Shown: piece by piece, positions 8,368-17,571 of the stretch
Position numbering within the stretch: position 1 is the first letter of the stretch
Layout: each line of letters begins with the position of its first letter
NCBI GenBank assembly: GCA_959603585.1
Contig: CAUGYD010000008.1
Span: forward strand, 39,838 to 103,837
Origin: Scatosoma sp900555925
GTDB lineage: Bacteria; Bacillota; Clostridia; Christensenellales; Borkfalkiaceae
Reading direction: 5' to 3'
Length of the DNA stretch: 64,000 bases
Position numbers and translations under genes: made by a program
The notes under the pieces: model-generated
The model's input: only the letters and a program-made list of their open reading frames with translations
Told to the model about the DNA's origin: nothing
Databases searched by the model: none

Positions 8368-9206
8368 CAACCGTAAAGCCGCATTTTTCCCGTAAGCTCC
8401 TCGCGATCCCCTACGGATTGTTTCTTCTCCTGTTTGTCGTTATTCCCCTCCTTATCATCATCTATTACGCCTTTACGGACGCCGACGGGAGTTTTACCCT
8501 CGAAAATCTAAAAAACTTTTTCAGCGGAAGCGGCGGAAAGAGCTTCTTTCAATCCGCTACGTTCAAAACCATTATGCTGAGCCTGTTTATCTCGGTGTCC
8601 AGCACGCTGATTTGCCTTTGCATCGCCTATCCCGTCGCCTATATCATTGCGTCGAGCCGATTGAAAAATAAATTCCTTCTGTTATTGATTTTCATCGTGC
8701 CGATGTGGGTGAATTTCGTGCTCCGCATCAACGCCCTGAAAGAGCTTCTCGATTGGATAGGGCTGTATATGAAGTCGGACGGCTGGAATATTTTCAATAC
8801 CATTCTCGGCATGGTCTATGATTTCCTGCCCTTTATGATTCTTCCCATTTATACCACGATAATTAAAATCGACAAAAGCTATTTAGAAGCCGCGAAGGAT
8901 TTGGGCGCCACGGGAGCAAGAGCCTTCCTGAAAGTCACCCTTCCCCTTTCCAAAGCGGGAATTATCAGCGGGATTTCCATGGTTTTTCTTCCTTCCATGA
9001 CCAATTACGTCGTTTCCAACTGGCTGACTTACAGCAACGTCACCATTATCGGCACGTTTATCGAAAACGCCTTCAAAAACAGTTTGTGGAACAACGGCTC
9101 TGTAACGGCTTTGATTTTATTGCTTCTCATGTTTGTCATTACCTGGCTCACGGGCGGATTTAATACCGAATCGGAATCCGGCACAAGGGGGACTTCGTTA
9201 TGGTAA
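8364..9206 (+). CDS. potB: Spermidine/putrescine ABC transporter permease PotB
   Basis: 280-residue inner-membrane permease of the binding-protein-dependent superfamily. Six hydrophobic segments and the cytoplasmic EAA loop (YLEAAKDLGATGARAFLKVTLPLS) that docks the ATPase are visible. Start ATG 8364 overlaps the potA stop; GAGGAGGGAA precedes it. It pairs with PotC. Confidence 0.95.
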   Translation: MTTVKPHFSRKLLAIPYGLFLLLFVVIPLLIIIYYAFTDADGSFTLENLKNFFSGSGGKSFFQSATFKTIMLSLFISVSSTLICLCIAYPVAYIIASSRLKNKFLLLLIFIVPMWVNFVLRINALKELLDWIGLYMKSDGWNIFNTILGMVYDFLPFMILPIYTTIIKIDKSYLEAAKDLGATGARAFLKVTLPLSKAGIISGISMVFLPSMTNYVVSNWLTYSNVTIIGTFIENAFKNSLWNNGSVTALILLLLMFVITWLTGGFNTESESGTRGTSLW

Positions 9207-10009
9207 AACTTAAAAGCTGCTTAAAATGGCTGTTTGTAGGGCTTATCGTCCTCTTTATTTACGCTCCTATTCTTCTGCTGACCGTTTACAGTTTTAACGA
9301 AACGGAAAGAATTACCAGCTGGAAAGGGTTCAGTCTCGAACATTACAAATACTTTTTCAGCTTTGACCATGAGCCTCTCCCCATTGTCCTGCAAACGCTT
9401 TTGCTCGCGGGAATCGTGGCGACGCTGTCCACGTTGTTCGGAACCATCGGCGCCATCGGAATCTTTTATTCCAAAAAACGAATACGCTCGACATTGTCTG
9501 CCGTCAATCAGATTCCTATTATCAACGCGGAAGTCGTCACGGCTATGTCCTTTCTCCTCCTCGTCGTCGCTTTGCACATCGATAAAAGCACCTTTATTCC
9601 CCTCGTTTTGGGACAAATGGTTCTGTGTACTCCCTTTGTCGTTTTGTCCGTAATGCCCAAGCTGAAACAAATGGATAACAATTTATACGAAGCGGCTCTC
9701 GACCTCGGAGCTACGCCGACGAAAGCACTCTTTTCCGTCGTCATTCCGCAAATTCTTCCGGGAATCATTTCAGGTTTCCTTCTCGCGGTCACGCTTTCTT
9801 TGGACGATTACGTCATCGCCGCTTACACAAAACCCAACACTTTTGAAACCATCAGCACGCATATTTACGGATTGACCAAAGGCCAAAACGTAAACAAAAT
9901 TAAATCTTCTTACTGGGCTTTTACAGCTATCGTATTCGCCATTATTCTCATCGCAGTAATATCTGCCAATATCGTAACTTATAAAAAATCAAGGAGTAAA
10001 AAACAATGA
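9200..10009 (+). CDS. potC: Spermidine/putrescine ABC transporter permease PotC
   Basis: 269-residue permease with about six membrane segments and the EAA motif YEAALDLGATPTKALFSVVIPQ. It begins 7 bp inside the end of potB and its stop overlaps the potD start (ATGA at 10006-10009). Together with PotB it forms the membrane channel for polyamine uptake. Confidence 0.95.
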   Translation: MVKLKSCLKWLFVGLIVLFIYAPILLLTVYSFNETERITSWKGFSLEHYKYFFSFDHEPLPIVLQTLLLAGIVATLSTLFGTIGAIGIFYSKKRIRSTLSAVNQIPIINAEVVTAMSFLLLVVALHIDKSTFIPLVLGQMVLCTPFVVLSVMPKLKQMDNNLYEAALDLGATPTKALFSVVIPQILPGIISGFLLAVTLSLDDYVIAAYTKPNTFETISTHIYGLTKGQNVNKIKSSYWAFTAIVFAIILIAVISANIVTYKKSRSKKQ

Positions 10010-11343
10010 AAAAAATGATTTCCGCCGTGCTTGCGGCAACCCTTCTCTCCTCGTCCTTCGTTGCATTGACCGCTTGCGATAACCGCCCCGTCCTCAAAGT
10101 CGCCAATTGGGCAGATTATATCGACGAGGGCGGCGACGGCAGTATCGATGAAAACAATCAAGCACTGTATGAAGATTTTGAAGAATGGTACAAAGAGACC
10201 ACGGGCAAGGAAATCCGCGTGGAATACATTCGTGTACAGGACAACGAGACTTTATACAATCAAATGGAAACGGGCGACAAATTCGACCTTATCTGCCCTT
10301 CGGAATATATGATTATGAAGCTCGCTGCGGAAGATAAATTGGAAGAACTGCCCGACAGCTTTTACGATACCTCCGTCGAGACCAATTATTATGCGAAAAA
10401 CGTCTCCCCTTTTATCAAGGATACCTTCGACTCCAACGAAATCAACGGTAAGGCATGGTCAAAATATGCCGCGGGTTACATGTGGGGAACGACGGGCTTC
10501 GTGTTCAATCCCGAGCTGGTGGACGAAAACGATGTCAAAACCTGGAACGTTTTTACTAATCAGAAATATAATAAAAAAATTACGGCAAAAGACAATGTAA
10601 GAGACAGTTATTTTGCAGGGCTCGGAATGTATTACGAAAACGACATCAAAGCCTTGAAAACGAAACTCGATAACGGCGAAATTGACTTGACCGAATATCA
10701 AAAACAGTTGTCCGAACGCATGAACGATACCTCCGAAACAACGATGACTGCCGTTCAGGAACTTTTGATTCAAATGAAAAAAAATATTCTGGGCTTTGAG
10801 ACGGACAGCGGAAAAGACGACATGATTTCCGGCAGAATCACCATCAATTATCAATGGAGCGGCGACGCGGTCTATGCGATTAATGAAGCCGAAGACGAAA
10901 GCGGCGTGCTTCTCGGTTACTGTATTCCCGACACCGTTTCCAACCTTTGGTTTGACGGTTGGGTAATGCCGAAAGGCGCCAACGTAGAAGTTGCCACCGC
11001 ATTTATCAACTTTCTTTCCATGCCGAAAAACGCCGTCAGAAACATGTATTGTATCGGCTATACCAGCTGTATCGGCGGAAAAGAGGTATTCGATTATCTC
11101 AAAGACACCTATGAAGCGGAAGAAGGCGATACGACAGCCGTCATCTATGATCTGAGCTATTTCTTCGGAGATACCGTGGACGGTGAAGCGGTGATTTCTG
11201 CTCCTAAGGAACAGCTGAGCCGTCAGTTATTCGCTCAATATCCCGATGCAGAGACCATGAAACGTTGTGTCGCCATGAAATATTTCGAAGCTGACGCAAA
11301 CAGCCGTGCAAATAAAATGTGGCAGGAGGTTTTGGCGAGCTGA
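10006..11343 (+). CDS. potD: Spermidine/putrescine-binding lipoprotein PotD
   Basis: Extracellular substrate-binding protein: signal peptide, lipobox LTAC with the acylated Cys near residue 24, then NWADYIDEG and ICPSEYMIMKLAAEDKLEELP typical of PotD/PotF. At 445 residues it is longer than E. coli PotD (~348); the added sequence lies in the middle (about 205-260, helical and charged). AAGGAG precedes the start. Last gene of the operon, followed by a strong terminator. Confidence 0.93.
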   Translation: MKKMISAVLAATLLSSSFVALTACDNRPVLKVANWADYIDEGGDGSIDENNQALYEDFEEWYKETTGKEIRVEYIRVQDNETLYNQMETGDKFDLICPSEYMIMKLAAEDKLEELPDSFYDTSVETNYYAKNVSPFIKDTFDSNEINGKAWSKYAAGYMWGTTGFVFNPELVDENDVKTWNVFTNQKYNKKITAKDNVRDSYFAGLGMYYENDIKALKTKLDNGEIDLTEYQKQLSERMNDTSETTMTAVQELLIQMKKNILGFETDSGKDDMISGRITINYQWSGDAVYAINEAEDESGVLLGYCIPDTVSNLWFDGWVMPKGANVEVATAFINFLSMPKNAVRNMYCIGYTSCIGGKEVFDYLKDTYEAEEGDTTAVIYDLSYFFGDTVDGEAVISAPKEQLSRQLFAQYPDAETMKRCVAMKYFEADANSRANKMWQEVLAS

Positions 11344-11363
11344 ACCTTTCCCGAAATCCAATC

Positions 11364-11402
11364 AAAACAGGCTTTCCCCTTTTGGAGGAAAGCCTGTTTT
11401 TT
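11364..11402 (+). terminator. Terminator of pot operon
   Basis: 14-bp stem AAAACAGGCTTTCC (11364-11377) / GGAAAGCCTGTTTT (11387-11400), then T residues. Confidence 0.88.
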
Positions 11403-11555
11403 GATATGTAAATAACTTTTTAACTTTGTCCTGCAAACGCTTTCAATTATCCTCTTTTATTTTTATATGCGCAAGTTCCTTTACTTTCAGCATATCGATT
11501 TTTTATATACCCCTTTTATTTCCGATAAACCAACTGCTCTCGATAGTCATACGCT

Positions 11556-12473
11556 TTATAAAATCAGGAGCATTACGGGCATGGTAATAATGCACATCAT
11601 TGTTCCTAAAAGCACCATATTTGCGCCTTCCTCCTGTCCCTCGCCCAACAGCTCGGCAAAATTCAAAACGACGCTGGCGACGGGACAGCAGGCCAAAATA
11701 AAAATCGTCTGACGGACATATTCTTCGAACGGAAAGATATAGGACGCTCCGAGGGCGATAAGCGGAAAAATCATCTGTTTGACCAAAACGATAAGATACT
11801 GCATTTTCCCCGAAAAAATCGCCTTAAACCGCATGCTGCCGAGCCTTACGCCGAGGATAATCATACACAAAGGCGTAGTCATCTTCCCGACAATAGATAC
11901 CGCATTATATAACTCGGAAGGCATTTTGATATCCAAAATAAATAAGGGCAGAGCTACCGCCATAATCAAGACGGCGGGATTGAACGCAATCTTTTTTATC
12001 GACATATATTTCCTGTCATGCGCAATCACGGCAGAAGCGACCGTCCAGCCCAAAAGGCTCATGGAAGCGAAATACATATTCGTAAACACAACGGCATCGG
12101 TATCCGGCAACACCGCCTGCAAAATAGGAACTCCGAAAAAGGCACAATTTCCGAAGGTACTCGCTATCGTGTAAATCCTATATCGGACATCTTCCTGCTT
12201 TTTTCGGAAAATCAAATAAAAAATCCCGATGGATATGAGCTGGACTACCGTAATCGCTAAAAAGAACCATAAAAGCTGTCCGAACAGATGCGAAGTATAA
12301 TGCGCGTCGTTAAACGTATACAGCGTAAGACAGGGTTGGCATACGTACATTAATACTTTTGAAAAAGCAGGCAACGAATCTGTTTTGACCGCTTTCGCCT
12401 TGGATAAAATAAATCCGGGTACCGCATATAACAACAATATACCGACCGAAGTTAATGTTAACAGAAAATCCAT
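11556..12473 (-). CDS. AEC-family transporter (auxin efflux carrier type)
   Basis: 305 residues with about ten hydrophobic segments spread over the length and the AEC-family look: N-terminal VPGFILSKAKAV, a central STFGNCAFFGVPILQAVLP and TTPLCMIILGVRLGSM in the C half. Bacterial members move small organic acids such as malate or malonate; the substrate is not readable here. It is monocistronic on the minus strand. Its promoter is at 12509-12538 and four palindromic boxes lie directly upstream, so it is likely under tight regulation. Confidence 0.88.
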   Translation of the reverse strand: MDFLLTLTSVGILLLYAVPGFILSKAKAVKTDSLPAFSKVLMYVCQPCLTLYTFNDAHYTSHLFGQLLWFFLAITVVQLISIGIFYLIFRKKQEDVRYRIYTIASTFGNCAFFGVPILQAVLPDTDAVVFTNMYFASMSLLGWTVASAVIAHDRKYMSIKKIAFNPAVLIMAVALPLFILDIKMPSELYNAVSIVGKMTTPLCMIILGVRLGSMRFKAIFSGKMQYLIVLVKQMIFPLIALGASYIFPFEEYVRQTIFILACCPVASVVLNFAELLGEGQEEGANMVLLGTMMCIITMPVMLLIL

Positions 12474-12508
12474 TTTCCGTTTGCCCTCTCTTTTTACATA
12501 ACGTTTCT

Positions 12509-12538
12509 ATTTTAATATATCCTCCCTTTCTTTGTCAA
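12509..12538 (-). promoter_or_regulatory. Promoter of the AEC transporter gene
   Basis: Minus strand TTGACA (12533-12538), 18-bp spacer, TAAAAT (12509-12514). The first palindrome centre (12569) is ~31 bp upstream of the -35 box. Confidence 0.7.
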
Positions 12539-12560
12539 CAAATTATATAACCTATTTTAT

Positions 12561-12696
12561 ATTATGTCAGACATAATTATTACGTCTATCATCGTACTAT
12601 ATCACACGTAATTGCTATTTCAGACATAATTTTAAGGTCAAATCCCCCATTTTTCGGGCTGTTATGTCAGACATAATTATTATGCGTGACATAATA
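12561..12696. repeat. Cluster of four ATTATG-N5-CATAAT palindromes
   Basis: Copy 1 at 12561-12577 is a perfect 17-bp palindrome (ATTATGTC-A-GACATAAT). Copy 2, centred 12622, keeps the right half. Copy 3 at 12661-12677 repeats copy 1 with one change at its left end, exactly 100 bp later. Copy 4 at 12680-12696 has arms TTATG/CATAA around CGTGA (extended by TA on each side). They fill most of the 324-bp gap between the AEC gene and the ABC exporter gene, which holds no ORF. Multiple operator sites for a dimeric regulator are the simplest reading. Confidence 0.6.
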
Positions 12697-12737
12697 GATG
12701 GATTTTCGCCGCGTTCGCGCAATCTCTTTGTCTTCAT

Positions 12738-12776
12738 GAAAAAAACGCCTCGGAAAGCGAGCTTTTGAGACGTTTT
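12738..12776 (-). terminator. Terminator of the ABC exporter gene
   Basis: Minus strand AAAACGTCTC / GAGGCGTTTT (12767-12776 with 12742-12751, one wobble) with an inner AAAGC/GCTTT stem, followed by a T run. Confidence 0.75.
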
Positions 12777-12797
12777 AGAGCGATTTTGCGGGAATAA

Positions 12798-14690
12798 TTA
12801 GTTTTCGGAAGTAATTTCTTCACGGATGCGGCTGAGACGTTCCAATTCGCAGAATTTTCCGCCTTTTTTCATGAGTTCATCGTAGTTTCCGATTTCGACG
12901 GCGCATCCGTCCTCCATTACAACAATTCTGTCAGCATTTCGAATCGTCGAAAGTCTGTGAGCGACGATAAACGTCGTACGGGCCTTTACCAATCGATTTA
13001 CAGCCTTTTGAACGTGATATTCGGCGACATTATCGAGCGCGGAAGTCGCTTCGTCCATAATGAGGATACGCGGATTTCGGATCAAAGCGCGGGCTATACA
13101 GATTCGCTGTTTCTGTCCGCCGGAGAGTTTGTCGCCGTGTTCGCCGACCTGTGTCTCCAATCCGTCGGGCAGCGAAGGAAGAAATTCGGGAATGTCCGCA
13201 TCTTCTACGGCTTTATTCAATTCCTCCTCGGTATAAGAAGAAAGACCATAAGTGATATTTTCACGGATACTCCCCGAAAACAAAATACTGTTTTGCGGAA
13301 CGACGGAAATAAAATGTCGATAGGTCGGTCTGGACATTTCGTTTAACGGAATCCCGTCAATAAGAATATCCCCTTCCGTCGGTTCTAATAATCCGATGAG
13401 CAGATTGATGATCGTACTTTTTCCCGAGCCCGAAGAGCCTACAATGGCGATACATTCCCCCGGCGAAACGTGCAAATCAAAATCTTTTACGACTTTTTTA
13501 TCACCGTCGGGATAATGATAGGATACGTTATCGAAATCCACACGCCCTTCGATTGCGGGCAATACTTTATTGCCGCCCGTTCCTTCCATATCCTCCGCAC
13601 GCATAAGCTCGGAAAGAGAAGAAACGGCTTCTTTTCCCGACATCAGAGCAGGATAAGCATTGATAAGCGTCAAGACGGAACCGTTTATGGAGCCGAACAA
13701 AGACTGGAACAGAACCACTTCCCCCGGAGAAATGATGTTTTTGATTGCAAGAAAAACGCAGAAAAACAGACATACACCGCTCAACAGATTACTGATAACC
13801 CAAGTAATCGAACCAAAATAAGCATTGGTTTTATCCAATTTCAGCCCCGCGCGTTTTACGGAATCGATACGGTGCTGCATTTCTACAGTTTCCACGGTTT
13901 CGAGTCCGTGCGCTTTAGTAAGCGTCAACATCTGCAACATCGTCGTAAGTTTTGCAGACATTTTTTCGTTTTCCAAACGAAAAGCGGAATTGGTGACGCG
14001 CATCTTTTTGCGGAATACCATGGCATTCAGAACATTCAAGGGAATAATCGCGACGAAAAACAACGTGACGACAGGACTTTTTCCCAAGGATATTCCCACT
14101 GAAACCACCGCGCCGATAAGATTCGGAATGACGACCTGAACGACGTTCCGGTAATACATGTCCACGCTGTCGATATCCCTTAAGAATTTCGACTGAATTT
14201 TACCGCTTTCCATTTCTTTATGGTAAGTAATGGAAAGACGCTGCAATTTACGCACCACACTGTCTTTTACTCCCGCCGTGGTATTTCGCAGCATCTTGTT
14301 AGTAATAGATGAATACCACATGTGGGTGGGAACGTTCTGAATCAGCATGACGGCAAAAATTACCGCATCGATAAGAATTCTCGTGAGGAATCCTTCCGGC
14401 TTAACGGTAATGAGGTCGATAACGTCGCTGGTAACAAGCGGCATTATCCATAGCGGCGAGGCTTTGAGTATGTAGACGAGGGAAGAATAAAGTAAACGAC
14501 CTCTGTCGCGCCGGAAAATCTTTTTCAGAAATCCGTCGCCGTGTTTCTTTCCTCCGCCCTCCTCCCGGAACAAAGCCTCGTAATCGGGAATCTTATTGAT
14601 TTTTTTCAATCGTTCCCGTTCCGCGCGTTCTGTCTCCTTCTCTGCCCCTCGTGGCTTTTCCGCGGGAGGCTCCTTTTCTTTTTTCTGCAT
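12798..14690 (-). CDS. ABC exporter, fused membrane and ATPase domains (MdlB/MsbA type)
   Basis: 630-residue half-transporter. A charged cytoplasmic N terminus (1-70, Lys/Glu-rich, longer than usual) precedes six membrane segments (~75-370) and an ATPase domain with Walker A GSSGSGKST, Q-loop, signature LSGGQKQR, Walker B ILIMDEATSALD and H-loop VAHRLST. It would work as a homodimer exporting a lipid, peptide or drug; the substrate is not indicated. It is a single gene, not paired with a second half-transporter, which favours homodimerisation. Start ATG 14690 with AGAGG ~10 nt upstream. Confidence 0.93.
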   Translation of the reverse strand: MQKKEKEPPAEKPRGAEKETERAERERLKKINKIPDYEALFREEGGGKKHGDGFLKKIFRRDRGRLLYSSLVYILKASPLWIMPLVTSDVIDLITVKPEGFLTRILIDAVIFAVMLIQNVPTHMWYSSITNKMLRNTTAGVKDSVVRKLQRLSITYHKEMESGKIQSKFLRDIDSVDMYYRNVVQVVIPNLIGAVVSVGISLGKSPVVTLFFVAIIPLNVLNAMVFRKKMRVTNSAFRLENEKMSAKLTTMLQMLTLTKAHGLETVETVEMQHRIDSVKRAGLKLDKTNAYFGSITWVISNLLSGVCLFFCVFLAIKNIISPGEVVLFQSLFGSINGSVLTLINAYPALMSGKEAVSSLSELMRAEDMEGTGGNKVLPAIEGRVDFDNVSYHYPDGDKKVVKDFDLHVSPGECIAIVGSSGSGKSTIINLLIGLLEPTEGDILIDGIPLNEMSRPTYRHFISVVPQNSILFSGSIRENITYGLSSYTEEELNKAVEDADIPEFLPSLPDGLETQVGEHGDKLSGGQKQRICIARALIRNPRILIMDEATSALDNVAEYHVQKAVNRLVKARTTFIVAHRLSTIRNADRIVVMEDGCAVEIGNYDELMKKGGKFCELERLSRIREEITSEN

Positions 14691-14810
14691 AATGAAAAAC
14701 CTCTTTATATTTATTTTTCAACGGGTATACCCCGCTAAAATCTCTTTAATGAGAGACTCCTTATTTTCCCTGATAAGATTTCTTTATTTTTTCATTATAT
14801 ATTTTTTTGA

Positions 14811-15650
14811 TTATATAGTTTCCTTATCCTTCTTTTGTTCCGGTAAAACCTTTATCCCGAATCCCAGCCTCTTATACAGCTCTATACGTTCCTCCTCAGG
14901 ATACCTCCAAACCGAATACAGAACAAAAATACCTACGCTTATCCCTACAACCGCCATTAAAATTACTGTCGGGGTATCAAATATCGCTCCGCTGCCTAAT
15001 TTCGGCAACATGAGTCCGCAAAAATCATACAATCCATGCACGAACGCAGGAAAAAGGATATTTTTTGTCTTCATGAGCGCAAATGCACATAATCCCCCGA
15101 TGAGCGTAGAATAACCCGCCTGCAACAAAGTAGGGCCAATCCCCGCACCTGCAAAAATATTAAAAAGGTGCATACCTCCGAAAATGACGGAAGAAATAAA
15201 AAACGTTTTTATAAGCCCCTTTTTGTCGGAAGAAAAACAGCCGGCCAACAACGGAAATACAATCCCGCGGAAAACACATTCTTCAAAAACGCCGACAAAA
15301 ATACAGAACCCCGCAAACCAAAGCCATTTATCGACGTCCGTGTACAATAACTGAGATTTGCCTGCAAAATAAGAGGGAAAAGGGAAATTATCCACGGCAA
15401 CGAGAAGGCAAGGAATCAGAAACCAAAGTTTCGTCGGTCTGCCGAACAGTCCCGTCTTTCCACGAATCATAAGCCATATAACCGCCACCGTACCGATAAT
15501 TAAAGGCACGGTATCCGAAATCAGTCCGTTTTTCACTTCGTCGGACGTATATTTTATAGGCAAAAAATCTAACACCGCCATGATCGCACACAATACGATA
15601 ATGACAATAATTTCAATAATATCCCTACGTTTTTTCTTTTCTTCGGACAC
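14811..15650 (-). CDS. CPBP-family intramembrane glutamic endopeptidase
   Basis: Multi-pass membrane protein with the CPBP/Abi motifs: EECVFRG (catalytic Glu pair, about residue 150 of the shortened product), FGGMHLFN and FVHGLYDF. Relatives process prenylated peptides or act in bacteriocin self-protection. The frame is open to 15812, but a perfect promoter at 15681-15709 lies inside that extension. The start is therefore GTG 15650, with AAGGGG 8 nt upstream (279 residues). Divergent from the small HTH gene at 15928. Confidence 0.88.
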   Translation of the reverse strand: MSEEKKKRRDIIEIIVIIVLCAIMAVLDFLPIKYTSDEVKNGLISDTVPLIIGTVAVIWLMIRGKTGLFGRPTKLWFLIPCLLVAVDNFPFPSYFAGKSQLLYTDVDKWLWFAGFCIFVGVFEECVFRGIVFPLLAGCFSSDKKGLIKTFFISSVIFGGMHLFNIFAGAGIGPTLLQAGYSTLIGGLCAFALMKTKNILFPAFVHGLYDFCGLMLPKLGSGAIFDTPTVILMAVVGISVGIFVLYSVWRYPEEERIELYKRLGFGIKVLPEQKKDKETI

Positions 15651-15680
15651 AACAATTTCCCCTTTTTTCGACTTGCCGTT

Positions 15681-15709
15681 ATTATACAAAATCCGTCTCC
15701 GTTTGTCAA
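15681..15709 (-). promoter_or_regulatory. Consensus promoter of the CPBP protease gene
   Basis: TTGACA (15704-15709), 17-bp spacer, TATAAT (15681-15686) on the minus strand. It decides the GTG start at 15650. Confidence 0.85.
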
Positions 15710-15927
15710 CTATCGAACGAAAGTTTTCAAAAATTTTTTCACACTTTTTATCCCCACAAAAAATGTGCAGACAAATCCTTTCAGTCTCCTTTTCGTCCCA
15801 GCGTCCGCACATTCGAATATTAATGTTAAAATATAAAATTTATTTTTCAAAAATTCAACATATTGAAATATTCTTCTCAAAAAAAGGATTATACTATTAT
15901 ATCCTCTATTCGGGAGAACACTGTTAT

Positions 15928-16176
15928 ATGGAACTCAATCAAGCCGTAGCGCGCAGGATTCGGCGCTTATTGAAAGAACATCATTTTACACAATATAGTT
16001 TATTCAAAAAGAGCGCCGTCCCTTGTTCGACCATTTCCATGATATGTACCTGTAAAGTCAAAGATATCCGTTTAGGGACTCTTTTGAATCTCTGTCGTGG
16101 CTTCGATATTACTTTACAGGAATTTTTTAGCGACGAATTATTTGCAGTAGAAAATCTTTCCGATAACGTCGTTTAA
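15928..16176 (+). CDS. Small XRE-type HTH protein
   Basis: 82 residues from ATG 15928: MELNQAVARRIRRLLKEHHF then a helix-turn-helix (TQYSLFKKSAVPCSTISMICTC) and GTLLNLCRGFDITLQEFFSDE, the usual end of single-domain XRE regulators. GGGAG is 12 nt upstream, somewhat far. An AT-rich inverted repeat (TTCAACATATTGAA, near 15855) upstream could be its operator. The open frame extends upstream to 15580, but that part has no coding character. Targets unknown; the adjacent divergent CPBP gene is an obvious candidate. Confidence 0.8.
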   Translation: MELNQAVARRIRRLLKEHHFTQYSLFKKSAVPCSTISMICTCKVKDIRLGTLLNLCRGFDITLQEFFSDELFAVENLSDNVV

Positions 16177-17350
16177 TCATTCTCTGGCCACGCCCGTATC
16201 CCTAGCAGCCTGCGCAACGGCTTTGGCCACAGCCTCATGAGCCTTCGGATCGTAGGCATAAGGCAAAATATAATCGGGATTGAGTTGCGTCTCGGAAACG
16301 CAAGAAGCAATTCCCTGCGCGGCAGCCATCATCATTTCCATATTAATATCTTTTGCGCGAACGTCCAATGCACCACGGAAAAGTCCGGGGAATACCAATA
16401 CGTTATTAATTTGATTGGGATATTCGGAAGACCCCGTTCCCACGACAGCCGCTCCGGCGGCGAGCGCCTTTTCTCTCGATATTTCCGGAGTAGGATTCGC
16501 ACAGGCGAATACGATAGCCTTTTCCGCCATAGAACGCACCATTTCTTCGCTTACGCAGTTTGCGACGGACACTCCGACAAATAACATCGGCCCCCTTCAT
16601 CGCCGCCGCCAACGAGCCTACAACGCGCCGTTTATTAGACATTTCGGCAACTTCCTGTTTTGCACCGTTCAACCGCGAATCGCCCTTACAGAGAATTCCT
16701 TTACTGTCGCATACAATAACATCCTTTACGCCGAAACGAAGGAGAAACTTCGCAATCGCAAGCCCCGCGGCTCCGGCTCCGTTTATGACTACGTTGATGT
16801 CCTCAATCTTCTTTCCGACAATTTTCAAGGCATTTAACAAAGCGGCAGCCGTGACGACCGCAGTTCCATGCTGATCGTCATGGAATACAGGGATATCCAA
16901 ATCCTTTTTCAGACGCTTTTCGATTTCAAAACAGCGTGGCGCGGAAATATCTTCGAGATTAATCCCCCCGAAAGAGCCCGCCAAAAGTTCTATCGTACGA
17001 ACGATTTCGTCCGTATCCTTGGAACGGATACACAGAGGTATGGCGTCCACTCCGCCGAAGGCCTTGAACAGGGCACATTTTCCTTCCATGACGGGCAATC
17101 CGGCTTCGGGACCGATGTCCCCGAGTCCTAAAACGGCGGTGCCGTCCGTGATGACGGGAACGATGTTCCAGCGGCGGGTGAGCATAAAACTTTTATCCGT
17201 ATCCGCATGGATAGCCATACAGGGTTCTGCAACGCCGGGCGTATAGGCCAAAGACAGATGTTCTCTCGTATCGACGGGAACGCGGGGCGTCACTTCAATT
17301 TTCCCGCGCCATTCTTCATGCAGCTTCAACGATTCTTTTCTATAATCCAT
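16177..17350 (-). pseudogene. NAD(P)-dependent malic enzyme, disrupted by a one-base frameshift
   Basis: Oxidative decarboxylation of malate to pyruvate. The first frame (17350 to ~16585) has the malic enzyme N domain (LSLAYTPGVAEPCMAI), catalytic region (FHDDQHGTAVV) and Rossmann NINGAG-like VVINGAGAAGLAIAKFLL. The rest (VGVSVANCVS..FACANPTPEI to the stop at 16177) continues in another frame. Removing one base, best the T at 16582 (an extra A on the coding strand inside GTTATTTG), restores MKGADVFVGVS and a ~390-residue protein of normal length. It could be a real inactivation or an assembly/base-call error. No slippery-site arrangement is evident. Confidence 0.88.
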
Positions 17351-17469
17351 AACATACTCCTTTTGATAATATTCTTTCCCTTTCTCATAAACTTTTTACC
17401 TTTTCTTCAAACATTTTCGGGAAGATTTTTGTGCTTTTCATTTTGCTCACACAATGTTTTTTCTTCTGT

Positions 17470-17506
17470 AAAAGGAAGGAGGCGCCCTTTGCGTTTCCTT
17501 CCTTTT
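17470..17506. other. 11-bp perfect hairpin between malic enzyme and sensor kinase
   Basis: AAAAGGAAGGA (17470-17480) / TCCTTCCTTTT (17496-17506) with a GC-rich loop. It lies between two divergent genes, where a terminator for either is not expected; function unclear. Nothing else is seen in this 220-bp gap besides the promoter at 17537. Confidence 0.5.
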
Positions 17507-17536
17507 CATCATTCTTTTAAGTTGTGAGGAAACCGC

Positions 17537-17565
17537 TTGACTTTTCTTTCACGGCAAATTATAAT
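17537..17565 (+). promoter_or_regulatory. Promoter of the sensor kinase-kdpE pair (predicts leaderless mRNA)
   Basis: TTGACT (17537-17542), 17-bp spacer, TATAAT (17560-17565). Only 6 nt separate the -10 box from the ATG at 17572, so transcription should begin at or next to the start codon. Confidence 0.8.
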
Positions 17566-17571
17566 GCTTGT

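Noticed and set aside
12561..12696. Palindromes considered as a CRISPR array
   Set aside because: Copies are only ~17 bp, spacing is irregular (about 53, 47 and 19 bp between centres), and no cas genes are near.
15651..15812. N-terminal extension of the CPBP protease to the ATG at 15812
   Set aside because: A perfect promoter for the gene lies inside this stretch, so it cannot be translated from that transcript.
16406..17350. Malic enzyme frameshift considered as programmed frameshifting
   Set aside because: No slippery heptamer with downstream structure fits the shift, and malic enzymes are not known to use recoding.
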